A stretch of 64,000 bases of DNA from Rhodoblastus sp963736175. Its GTDB lineage: Bacteria; Pseudomonadota; Alphaproteobacteria; Rhizobiales; Beijerinckiaceae. Position numbers and translations under genes: made by a program. The notes beneath the pieces are model-generated. The model saw nothing but the letters and a program-made list of their open reading frames with translations, searched no databases and was not told the origin of the DNA. The stretch is from the NCBI GenBank assembly GCA_963736175.1, contig CAVTNU010000002.1:587762-651761 (forward strand), in the 5' to 3' direction. Shown here one piece after another: positions 17,621 through 25,654 of this stretch (positions are counted from its first letter, which is position 1; every line of letters starts with the position of its first letter).

Positions 17621-19870
17621 ATGAACGCCGCCGCCGATTTCTCCCATTTCGTCAGACGCGAGGACGACGGGTCGGCGCGGATGGATATGGCGATCGACGG
17701 CATCACCTGCGCCGCTTGCCTCACCGACATTGAAGGGGCGATGAAACGCCTGCCTGGCGTCAAGGCCGCCCGTCTCAATCTGACCAACCATCGCCTGACG
17801 CTGAATTGGGACAGTTCGCGGATCGATCCGGCGCGCATGATTGGCGCGCTCGAGGCTGTCGGCTATCGCGCTTATCCTTTCGAGCAAAGACGCGCGGAGG
17901 CGGACGAGGCCGCGCGCATGACGCTTCTGCTCAAATGCCTTGGCGTCGCCGGTTTTGCGGCGATGAACGTCATGTTGCTGTCGATTTCGGTCTGGGCGGG
18001 CGACGCGACGTCGATGAGCGCGGAGACGCGCGATTTCTTCCACTGGCTGTCGGCCTTGATTGCTTTGCCGGCGGCGGCCTACGCCGGTCAGCCGTTTTTC
18101 CTCAGCGCTTTGGCGGCGCTGCGGCAGGGCCGCCTCAATATGGACGTGCCGATCTCCATCGGCGTGTGGTTGGCGCTGGCGATGTCGGTTTACGAAACGG
18201 CCAATCACGCCGCCAACGCCTATTTTGATTCGGCGATCATGTTGCTGCTGTTTCTGCTGGCCGGACGCGCGCTCGATCAGGCGATGCGCCGCAAGATGCG
18301 GACGGCGGCGGGCAATCTCGCCGCGCTGAAAGGCGAGATCGCCCAGCGAATGGTTCTGTCGGAGACGGGCGAGGCGATCGAATCCGTGCCGGTCGAAGCT
18401 TTGAGCGTCGACGACCGCATCCTGGTGCGTCCGGGCGAGCGCATTCCGGCCGACGGCGTCGTTCTGTCTGGCGCCTCGGAGGTCGATGAAAGTCCGATTA
18501 CCGGCGAGACGGCGCGACGTCCGGCGCGCGTCGGCGAGACCCTTTACGCCGGATCGGTCAATTTCGACGGCGCCTTGACCCTGCGCGTCACAGCAGCCGG
18601 AACGTCGGCGTTGATCGACGAAGTGGCGCGGTTGGTCGAAACGGCGAGCGTGGCGCGCTCGCGCTATATGCGTCTGGCCGACCGCGTATCCCGGTTTTAC
18701 GCGCCGATGGTGCATCTGACCGCGATTTTGACTGGCGTCGGCTGGTTGATCGCCGGGGCCGGCCTGCATGACGCTATCGTCATCGCCATCTCCGTGTTGG
18801 TCATCACCTGTCCCTGCGCTTTGGCGCTGGCTGTGCCGACGGTTCAGGTCATGGCGTCCGGCGCGCTGTTTCGCGCCGGCCTGGTGCTCAACGCCGCCGA
18901 GGGCGTCGAGAAGTTGGCGGAAGTCGATTGCGTCATTTTCGACAAGACCGGCACCTTGACCCTGCCCGAGCCGCGCATCGTCAACGCCGCCGAGATCGCC
19001 CCCGATTTACTCGCTTTGGCGGCGCGGCTGGCGCGCGCTTCGCGCCATCCTCTGGCGGCGGCGCTGACGCGCGCCGTTCCCGGCGCTTCGCCGCTCGACG
19101 GCGCGCGCGAGGAGACCGGCGCGGGCGTGATTGCCGTTGTCGACGGCGTTGAGGCAAGGCTCGGCTCAGCCGGTTTCTGTGGCATGGAAGACGCGAGCGC
19201 GCCAAGCGAGGCGGGCGCCTCGACGCTGTTCTTCGCCTTCGGCGCGCGTATGGCTCGCCTCGAAGTGCGTCAGGCTCTGCGTGTCGACGCGCGCGAAACG
19301 GTCGCCGCGCTGCGCGCGCGCGGTCTTGCTGTTTCGATTCTGTCGGGCGACCGGCCCGAAGCGGTCGCGCCCATCGCGGAGGCGCTTGGCGTCGAGGATT
19401 GGGCCGGCGCCTTGAAGCCGGCGGAGAAAATCGCCCGTGTCGAGGCGCTCAGGGCGCAGGGCCGGCGCGCGTTGATGGTCGGCGACGGCCTCAACGACGC
19501 GCCCGCGCTCGCCGCCGCATGGTGCTCGATTTCGCCGATCACCGCCGTCGATCTGGCGCAGGCGCAAGCCGACGCCGTGTTCCTCGGCGAACGTCTGGCG
19601 CCGGTCGTCGCCGCGATCGACATCGCCAGGCGGGCGCGCGCCTTGACGCGCCAGAATCTTATTCTTGCTGTTGTCTACAATGTGGTCGCCGTGCCTTTGG
19701 CCATCGCCGGCTTTGCAACGCCGTTGATCGCCGCCGCCGCGATGTCGGGCTCCTCGATTGTCGTTACGCTGAACGCCTTGCGTTTACGTTTTTCCGACGC
19801 GCCGATCAGCAAGACGCCGGCGCCCGCGGCGTCGACCGGCCTTGCGCTGGAACAATGGCGACGCGTTTGA
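17621..19870 (+). CDS. ccoI: Copper-exporting P-type ATPase CcoI (FixI)
   Basis: P1B-type ATPase that delivers copper to the periplasmic side for CuB of cbb3 oxidase. 749 residues: N-terminal heavy-metal domain with C30-A-A-C33 (GITCAACL), eight membrane segments, the ion-channel motif C397-P-C399, phosphorylated D441 in DKTGTLT, phosphatase motif SPITGETA (family TGE), and hinge GDGLNDAP. It is preceded by ccoH and followed by ccoS, the usual FixGHIS order. Confidence 0.95.
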   Translation: MNAAADFSHFVRREDDGSARMDMAIDGITCAACLTDIEGAMKRLPGVKAARLNLTNHRLTLNWDSSRIDPARMIGALEAVGYRAYPFEQRRAEADEAARMTLLLKCLGVAGFAAMNVMLLSISVWAGDATSMSAETRDFFHWLSALIALPAAAYAGQPFFLSALAALRQGRLNMDVPISIGVWLALAMSVYETANHAANAYFDSAIMLLLFLLAGRALDQAMRRKMRTAAGNLAALKGEIAQRMVLSETGEAIESVPVEALSVDDRILVRPGERIPADGVVLSGASEVDESPITGETARRPARVGETLYAGSVNFDGALTLRVTAAGTSALIDEVARLVETASVARSRYMRLADRVSRFYAPMVHLTAILTGVGWLIAGAGLHDAIVIAISVLVITCPCALALAVPTVQVMASGALFRAGLVLNAAEGVEKLAEVDCVIFDKTGTLTLPEPRIVNAAEIAPDLLALAARLARASRHPLAAALTRAVPGASPLDGAREETGAGVIAVVDGVEARLGSAGFCGMEDASAPSEAGASTLFFAFGARMARLEVRQALRVDARETVAALRARGLAVSILSGDRPEAVAPIAEALGVEDWAGALKPAEKIARVEALRAQGRRALMVGDGLNDAPALAAAWCSISPITAVDLAQAQADAVFLGERLAPVVAAIDIARRARALTRQNLILAVVYNVVAVPLAIAGFATPLIAAAAMSGSSIVVTLNALRLRFSDAPISKTPAPAASTGLALEQWRRV

Positions 19871-19965
19871 TTTTTGGCAAAAGGGCAAGCGCGTTGAAGC
19901 GAGCGCGTCCTTGCCTGTTATCCAGGCGAAGCCTATTGTCGCTGTGAGTCAGAGGCAGCCCGCAT

Positions 19966-20115
19966 ATGAACGTTCTGGTTTATCTCGTCCCCGCCGCGCT
20001 TTTGCTCGGCCTTGGCGCGCTTTACGGGCTGATGTGGTCGCTCAAGCGCGATCAGTATGAAGATCTCGAAGGCGCCGCCTATCGCATTCTGCTCGACGAC
20101 GACATCGAGAAATGA
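19966..20115 (+). CDS. ccoS: Cytochrome oxidase maturation protein CcoS (FixS)
   Basis: A 49-residue single-span protein: VYLVPAALLLGLGALYGLMW helix followed by SLKRDQYEDLEGAAYRIL and an acidic end, the standard CcoS pattern. In Rhodobacter it is required for inserting cofactors into CcoN. Its stop overlaps the next start as ATGA, so translation of the MFS gene is coupled to it. Confidence 0.93.
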   Translation: MNVLVYLVPAALLLGLGALYGLMWSLKRDQYEDLEGAAYRILLDDDIEK

Positions 20116-21332
20116 GCCTGTTCGGGCCATCGGGACAACAAACGGCGAGCAGCGCGGAATTGGCGCCGCAGGCTGGCGAAGGCGCTTCGCCGCGCGCTGG
20201 AAGGCTGGCCTGTTTCTGTCCGCCGGGCGTGCCGATCGAGGGCGCGTTGGCTCCCCCGCCGGGCGCGTGGCGTCCGGGAGTTCTGTTTCTCGCCGGCGGC
20301 TTTTCCTTATCGGTCCTTTCGCAGAGTTTGGCCTTGGGCGTGTTGCCGCTGGCGGGCCTGTTGCTGGCGCCCAAAACCGCGCTGATCGTGGCGCCTTACA
20401 TCGCCATGATGCTCGGCGCGGCGGCGGCGACTTTCCCGGCTTCGTTCCTGCTCGACGCTTTTGGCCGGCGCGCCGCTTTGGCGCTTGGCGCCAGTCACGG
20501 CGCGGCGGGCGGCCTCGTAATGGCCTGGGCCCTGTCGAAAAGCGCTTTTTGGCCATTTTGTCTCGGCGCTTTCTGGCTTGGCGTCGCGCAGGGCTTCAGC
20601 CTGTTTTACCGCCATGAGGCGACTGTCGGCGCCGACGGAGCAGGGCGCGCCAACGCCGCCGCGATCGTCCTGGGATCAGGCGCGCTGGCGGGCTTCGTCG
20701 GGCCGGCGCTGGTCTGGGCCGTGGGCGCGATAGCCCCCGATTCCGTCATGGCCGGTTCGGCGCTGGCGGCGGCGCTGGCGCAGGTCGCGGTGTTGGTTCT
20801 CGCGATATTCGCGATGGAGCGCGCGCCCGCGCTGTCGTATGCGTCGGCGGCGCGCGCGCCCGAAAAGTCGGCGTGGCGCGAAGCCGTCGCGCCGACCCTG
20901 CTGGCGGGGCTCGCCTGGTTCGCGATGACGGCGGTGATGTTGTCGGCGCCTTTCGCGATGGCCGGCTGCGGCATCGGCGTTTCCGGCGTTATGGGCGCGA
21001 TCGCCTGGCATGTCGTGGCGATGTACGCGCCCGCCTTCTTCAGCGCGCCGCTTTCGCGGTTGGCCACGCCCCCCACCGTCGTCGCCTTGGGGCTGGCGTT
21101 GATCGTCGTGGCCAAGTGGATCGAAGTCGCGGCCGGCGATATCTGGGGATTTTCGACGGCCTTGATCGTCGTCGCCATCGGTTGGTCGCTGACGACTTCG
21201 GGAGCGACGATCTGGCTGCACCGACAAGCCCATCCCTCGCGCGCCGTTCTGGCGGCGCATGACGCGGTGCTGTTCGTCAGCGCCATCGTTGGCGCACTTG
21301 CCGCTGTAGGGCCCGGTTTTCTGGGTCATTGA
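20112..21332 (+). CDS. ccoA: MFS copper importer, CcoA-like
   Basis: A 406-residue major facilitator protein with about eleven or twelve membrane segments after a 45-residue polar N-terminus that contains a C-F-C pair. The key observation is M272-x3-M276 (MTAVM) and H300-x3-M304 (HVVAM): these are the two copper-binding motifs of Rhodobacter capsulatus CcoA (M233xxxM237 and H261xxxM265), with the same 28-residue spacing between them. CcoA imports copper into the cytoplasm for cbb3 assembly. Overlap with ccoS by four bases adds strong context. The identification rests on motif recall and position rather than an alignment. Confidence 0.82.
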   Translation: MSLFGPSGQQTASSAELAPQAGEGASPRAGRLACFCPPGVPIEGALAPPPGAWRPGVLFLAGGFSLSVLSQSLALGVLPLAGLLLAPKTALIVAPYIAMMLGAAAATFPASFLLDAFGRRAALALGASHGAAGGLVMAWALSKSAFWPFCLGAFWLGVAQGFSLFYRHEATVGADGAGRANAAAIVLGSGALAGFVGPALVWAVGAIAPDSVMAGSALAAALAQVAVLVLAIFAMERAPALSYASAARAPEKSAWREAVAPTLLAGLAWFAMTAVMLSAPFAMAGCGIGVSGVMGAIAWHVVAMYAPAFFSAPLSRLATPPTVVALGLALIVVAKWIEVAAGDIWGFSTALIVVAIGWSLTTSGATIWLHRQAHPSRAVLAAHDAVLFVSAIVGALAAVGPGFLGH

Positions 21333-21360
21333 GCCGCATCGGCCGCGAGAGTGCGACGAA

Positions 21361-21480
21361 ACTGCGAACGTTAAATATAAATTATGTAACAACACGTATT
21401 AAGCGAGTTGTATTTAAAAAAAATTCAAAAATTTGTAAAAATTATTGCTGTATACTTGAATATATGCTTGACCGCCTCTA
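21361..21480. other. AT-rich intergenic block
   Basis: Within the gap 21333-21606 between ccoA and the AraC gene, this block is far richer in A and T than the rest of the window (runs such as TTTAAAAAAAATTC). It may hold the promoter of the AraC-type gene. No hairpin terminator or transposon end is visible. Confidence 0.4.
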
Positions 21481-21606
21481 ATTTAAGCGCAAAGAATCGT
21501 TCGAACGCGGCGACTGAAACCGCGAAGAGCAGCGGATGGCGATTTCACGCCAAATTCGGGGAAACGTCTTGATCGAGGGAGTACGTCATTGACCGGAGCG
21601 TGACGC

Positions 21607-22677
21607 ATGTATGCAGGCAAAATTTTGGCGGACGACGCGCAACCCGCCAATCGGTTTTCGATAGCGGCGCCCTTTCTGCGTATCCTCATCGATTACTGCG
21701 CGGATAGGGGCCTGCCGGCCGAAATGCTGTTTCGCGCCTGCGGTTTCGATCCGGCTGCGCTGGATGATATCGAGGGGCGCTTCCCTTGCGACGATTTCCT
21801 CCAGCTTTGCCAATATGCGGCCAAACGTTTCGACGATCCCTGCCTTGGCCTCCATCTTGGCCAGAATATGAAGGCGCAAAATCTCGGGCCTTACGGCTTT
21901 GGCTTGTTGAGCTGCAGCACGGTGCGCGAGACCTTCACACGCGTGGCGCGTTTTTCGACCCTGATGATCGACGCCGGCTACAACAGCTTCGAACAGCGCG
22001 GCGACGTTTGCGTTCGCTATTGGCGCAGCCATCTGCCCAAGGATGCGCCCGGCAGCCGGCTGCTCGACGAATTGCTGATGGCCGGTTTTATCACCATGGC
22101 GCGGCGGATTGCCGAGATCGCCGGGTATGAGGAAGTCAACGGTCTTTGGGTTTCCTTCCGCCAATCGCCGCCGCGCGACCTGACGCCCTATCAAGAGATC
22201 TTCCGCTGCCCAATTCATTTTGGCGCCGAGCAGGACGCGATAGCCTTCGAGTCGGCGCATCTGGACCGCGCCATGCCGGGCGATCCGCAAGTGCGCGCGG
22301 CGATCGACGCGCTCTGCGAACGGTTGTTGAAGACCCTCAACGATCCGGGCGAACCGGTCTGGCTGGCCGATTGCCGGCGCGCCATCGTCGGCGCCTTCGA
22401 AAACGGCGAGCCGGATCTGGCGCATGTCGCCGCCGCCCTCAAGTTGTCGCCGCAAGCCCTCAGACAGCGGCTGGCGAGGCGCGACAGCAGCTTTCGTGGG
22501 GAGGTCGAGGCGCTGCGTCGCGAATTGGCGCTCGACTATTTGAAAGATCCCTCGCTCAGTCTCGTCGACGTGGCGATCCTGCTGGGATTTTCGGAGCAGA
22601 GCGCCTTCCAGCGCGCCTTCAAGCGCTGGACCGGCGAAACGCCGGGCGATTTCCGCAAACACATTGAGAGCGTCTGA
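21607..22677 (+). CDS. AraC-family transcriptional regulator
   Basis: A 356-residue cytoplasmic DNA-binding protein. Residues about 15-205 match the arabinose-binding-like N-terminal domain of the OruR/ArgR-like AraC group (stretch LLRACGFDPAALDD-like and GLLSCSTVRETF). Residues about 250-350 form the double helix-turn-helix, with LVDVAILLGFSEQSAFQRAF and the closing GETPGDFRK. GGAGCG lies before the ATG. No adjacent target operon on the same strand; the ligand is unknown. Confidence 0.87.
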   Translation: MYAGKILADDAQPANRFSIAAPFLRILIDYCADRGLPAEMLFRACGFDPAALDDIEGRFPCDDFLQLCQYAAKRFDDPCLGLHLGQNMKAQNLGPYGFGLLSCSTVRETFTRVARFSTLMIDAGYNSFEQRGDVCVRYWRSHLPKDAPGSRLLDELLMAGFITMARRIAEIAGYEEVNGLWVSFRQSPPRDLTPYQEIFRCPIHFGAEQDAIAFESAHLDRAMPGDPQVRAAIDALCERLLKTLNDPGEPVWLADCRRAIVGAFENGEPDLAHVAAALKLSPQALRQRLARRDSSFRGEVEALRRELALDYLKDPSLSLVDVAILLGFSEQSAFQRAFKRWTGETPGDFRKHIESV

Positions 22678-22695
22678 CGAATACGACAAACGCTC

Positions 22696-22729
22696 AAAAA
22701 AACGCCACCGGCCAATCAGGCCGGTGGCG
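22696..22729 (-). terminator. Terminator for the minus-strand small protein gene
   Basis: An 11-bp perfect stem (CGCCACCGGCC/GGCCGGTGGCG, five-base loop) with an A7 run on its plus-strand left side, which is a U-run when read on the minus strand. It lies about 108 bases downstream of the small exported protein gene and 19 bases after the AraC gene, so it may also block read-through from the latter. Confidence 0.8.
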
Positions 22730-22836
22730 CTGCGTTGGAGCGACGCGCTCGCTTCGCTCGCCGTTAAGCGAGGGAGGGGAATGCTTCCCGGCGATCGTTC
22801 GAGACAACCGCGCCGCGCCAAAAGCGAATTGAAAAA

Positions 22837-23070
22837 TTACCGGACGCCGCGCGCCTGTTCGGACGTCGCCGCAGCCTGCGGGCCATAAGAGCCGTTCTTG
22901 CGGCACTCTTCTTTCCAGGCGGTCATCGGAGCGCCATTGGTGGCGACGGGATTTTCCGGGCAGGGAATGGCCGGGTTCGGAACGGTCGGCGGCGCGCTCT
23001 GCGCCTGCGCGGCGAGGGCGAAGCCGCTGGCGAGAACGGTCGCGGTGAGGAGGGTGGTGATCTTTTTCAT
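22837..23070 (-). CDS. Small secreted protein, function unknown
   Basis: A 77-residue protein with a textbook Sec signal peptide (MKKITTLLTATVLASGFALA, AQA near residue 23). The mature part is proline-rich at first and has two Cys, in AIPCPEN and KEECRKNG, which could form a disulfide. ATG 23070 is chosen for AGGAGA seven bases upstream. I do not recognise a family. It has its own terminator. Confidence 0.65.
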   Translation of the reverse strand: MKKITTLLTATVLASGFALAAQAQSAPPTVPNPAIPCPENPVATNGAPMTAWKEECRKNGSYGPQAAATSEQARGVR

Positions 23071-23198
23071 GATAATCTCCTGAATGGATGTCAGATCCAT
23101 GCTCGGAAATTATCGTTAGGCGCCGCCGCCGTATTGACCGGCGACTCTGCAATCCATTGATCGCAGAGTTACCATCGCGCGCTTTCGCGTCGACGCCG

Positions 23199-24026
23199 TC
23201 AATGCGACATCAGGATCGGCAAATTCATCGTCGCCAGAATATTGCGCGTTGTGCCGCCGAGGATGAATTCGCGCATGCGCGAATGGCCGTAGCCGCCCAT
23301 CACCAAAAGATCGGCGCCCGCCTGCGCGCCATAGGACAGCAGCGTGGCGGCGGGGTCTCCGGCGTCCGACAGGCGCTTGAGTTCGCCCTTAACGCCATGG
23401 CGCGCCAGATGTTCGATGATGCTGGGCCCTTGTTCGGCCTCGCCCGGCGCGCGCGATGAAATCGTCACGACGTCGACGGTTTTGGCGCGCTTGAGCAGGA
23501 CAAGCGAATCGCCCAGCGCGCGCGCGGCGGCCAGTCCGCCGTCCCAGGCCACGACGATGCGCTCGAATTTAACCGGCCCTTCGAATTGACTCGGCGCGAT
23601 CAGCACGGGGCGACCGGAGCGAAACATCGCCGCCTCGACTTCGAGCTCGTCGCCGGTGTTCCTGTCGGCGACGGGTTGTTCGATCACGCTCAGATCGAAA
23701 TAGCGCGTCAATTTGCCGAAGTCTTCGCGCGCTCGGCCCGGCAGTCCGTCGATCAGGTGAAACTGCACGCTGACGCCCGCGTCGGCTGCGGCGTGGGCGA
23801 ATCTTTCATATGCGGCCGCGATCAGCTTATCGAGTTCGGCGTTGCCGGCGGCGAGCGCTTCGATTGGATAATCGTCAAGCATCGAGGGCGGCGGCGCGAG
23901 TTCGAATTTGATCGCGGTGGCGGTCACATGCGCGTCGAACAGCTTCGCCAGCGAGAGCGCGTAATGGGCGGCGACCTCGCGCTTTGAGCCCATATCGAGG
24001 AGAACCAGAATATCCTTGATCGACAT
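23199..24026 (-). CDS. Universal stress protein, UspA family
   Basis: A 275-residue cytoplasmic protein made of two Usp halves: about 1-145 (degenerate, starting SIKDILVLLDMGSKREVA) and 150-275. The second half ends with GGYGHSRMREFILGGTTRN, the ATP-binding glycine motif of the family. Start 24026 is preferred because GGAG sits ten bases before it, whereas it is only one base from the ATG at 24035. Monocistronic; typically induced by starvation, low oxygen or other stress. Confidence 0.88.
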   Translation of the reverse strand: MSIKDILVLLDMGSKREVAAHYALSLAKLFDAHVTATAIKFELAPPPSMLDDYPIEALAAGNAELDKLIAAAYERFAHAAADAGVSVQFHLIDGLPGRAREDFGKLTRYFDLSVIEQPVADRNTGDELEVEAAMFRSGRPVLIAPSQFEGPVKFERIVVAWDGGLAAARALGDSLVLLKRAKTVDVVTISSRAPGEAEQGPSIIEHLARHGVKGELKRLSDAGDPAATLLSYGAQAGADLLVMGGYGHSRMREFILGGTTRNILATMNLPILMSH

Positions 24027-24188
24027 AACGAACATGCTCCGCGTTGCGCGCCGGCATCGGATTTGTCACCACGCCCTAGTGTAGGCGCAAGACGAAACGC
24101 CCGCAAAGCGCTTTGCCCCGCGCCCGCCGCCGGTTCAAAATCAGTCCGATCTTTGCCCGAAGCAAACATTGATTTGCGACAAAACGGG

Positions 24189-24854
24189 TCAGATTGGCCG
24201 CAACGCTTGCTCGACCGCGGAGCGAACCGCAGGCAGAATCTCATCCTCGAACCAGGGGTGGCGTTTGAGCCAGCCGGTGTTGCGCCAGGAGGGATGCGGC
24301 AGGGCGATGAGGCGCGGCGACAAGCTGGAAGGCTCGACCGAGTGGCGCACCGCGTCTTCGAGTTTGACACCTTTCGCAAGAGCCCGCCCAAGCCGGGCGA
24401 AATGATAATCCTGCGCATAGCGGCCGACCAAAAGGATCGTCTTGATCTGCGGCGTCAGCGCGAACAGACCGTCATGCCAGGTTGCGGCGCATTCCTTGCG
24501 CGGCGGCAAATCGCCGCCGGAGGAATCATTGCCCGGAAAGCAAAAGCCCATCGGCGCGATGGCTATCCGCGCGACATCGTAAAATTGTTCGCGGTCGACG
24601 CCCATCCACGCGCGCAGCCGGTCGCCGGAAGCGTCGTCGAAAGGCAGGCCGGAGGCATGAACGCGCGCGCCCGGCGCCTGGCCGGCGATCAGCAGCCGCG
24701 CCGTCGTCGAGACGCGCAAGACCGGGCGCGGTTCGTGCGGCAGGGGCGGGCCCAGCGGCGCGTCGCGGCAGATGCGGCACGCTTGGATTCGCGCGCGATA
24801 GGCGGCAAGGCGGGCTGGCCGATCCGACGCGTCGTTCGCTGACGGATCGCTCAT
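24189..24854 (-). CDS. Uracil-DNA glycosylase family protein, probable iron-sulfur type
   Basis: A 221-residue protein of the uracil-DNA glycosylase superfamily, which removes uracil or related bases from DNA. Motif 1 is AGQAPGARVHASGLPF and motif 2 is LPHPSWRN. Four Cys (C-R-I-C near the N-terminus, then GFC and KEC 16 residues apart) are spaced almost as in family 4 enzymes, suggesting a [4Fe-4S] cluster. Motif 2 HPSWRN differs from the classic HPS(S/A) pattern, so base specificity may differ. It follows the GST gene by three bases. Confidence 0.82.
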   Translation of the reverse strand: MSDPSANDASDRPARLAAYRARIQACRICRDAPLGPPLPHEPRPVLRVSTTARLLIAGQAPGARVHASGLPFDDASGDRLRAWMGVDREQFYDVARIAIAPMGFCFPGNDSSGGDLPPRKECAATWHDGLFALTPQIKTILLVGRYAQDYHFARLGRALAKGVKLEDAVRHSVEPSSLSPRLIALPHPSWRNTGWLKRHPWFEDEILPAVRSAVEQALRPI

Positions 24855-24857
24855 GCG

Positions 24858-25469
24858 TCAAGCTTTGGCGCTCGGCCGGGCCGAAACTTCGGCGCGCCAG
24901 CGGTTAAGGTGGGTCAGTTCGGCTGGAAACTCAATGCGCGCGGATTTGGCGAAATCGCAGGCGACCAGACCGGTTATGTCGGCGACGGTGTACGTGTCGC
25001 CGGCGATAAAGCGCCGCGTCGCCAGTTCGGCGTCGAGAAAACGAGCGAACTCGACCGCGCGCGGCCGGTTGGCGGCGGCGAAGTCGGGGAATTGCGGCTT
25101 TTCCATTTCCGCCATTGCCGGATGGCTATGGCGAAAAGCCATGGCGACCGAAAACAGCAGGTTCAACTCCACCCGCCTTTGCCACATCTCCACCAGCGCC
25201 TTGCCGACAGCGCCGACGCCGAACAACGGCGGTTCCGGCTGAATTTCCTCGAAATAGCGGCATATGGCGATGGATTCGGCGATGATCGTTCCGTCGTCAA
25301 GTTCGAGGATGGGGGTGCGTTGCAGCGGGTTCAGCCGAGCGAAGCGAGGATCGCGTTGCTCCAGCTTGCCGAGGTCGACCTGTTCGCAGGGGACCGAGAC
25401 GCCTTTTTCCGCCAGAAAGATGCGGACGCGGCGGGGGTTGGGGGCAAGACGGGTGTCGTAAAGCTTCAT
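24858..25469 (-). CDS. Glutathione S-transferase
   Basis: A 203-residue cytosolic GST. The thioredoxin-like N-terminal domain (1-80) includes MKLYDTRLAPNPRRVRIFLA and the cis-Pro/substrate region RTPILELDDGTIIAESIAI with the glutathione-binding ES pair. A helical C-terminal domain follows, with FIAGDTYTVADI as the family's folding motif. ATG 25469 is used because it begins the domain exactly. First of a two-gene unit with the UDG-like gene. Confidence 0.9.
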   Translation of the reverse strand: MKLYDTRLAPNPRRVRIFLAEKGVSVPCEQVDLGKLEQRDPRFARLNPLQRTPILELDDGTIIAESIAICRYFEEIQPEPPLFGVGAVGKALVEMWQRRVELNLLFSVAMAFRHSHPAMAEMEKPQFPDFAAANRPRAVEFARFLDAELATRRFIAGDTYTVADITGLVACDFAKSARIEFPAELTHLNRWRAEVSARPSAKA

Positions 25470-25654
25470 GTCTGGCTCGCTTTCGCGTTCAACACTACGG
25501 CCAACCAGACCACCGGTCGTCCGGTTCGTCAACGCGTCGGCCCATCGCTTCGCGTCGCATTCTTTCGGGGATTTGGCAGGCGCTCGTTAAGGTTTCTGGG
25601 GCATTATTGAGGGCGTTGGCAGGTAATTTATAAGTCATTGGTTTTGCGTGAATT

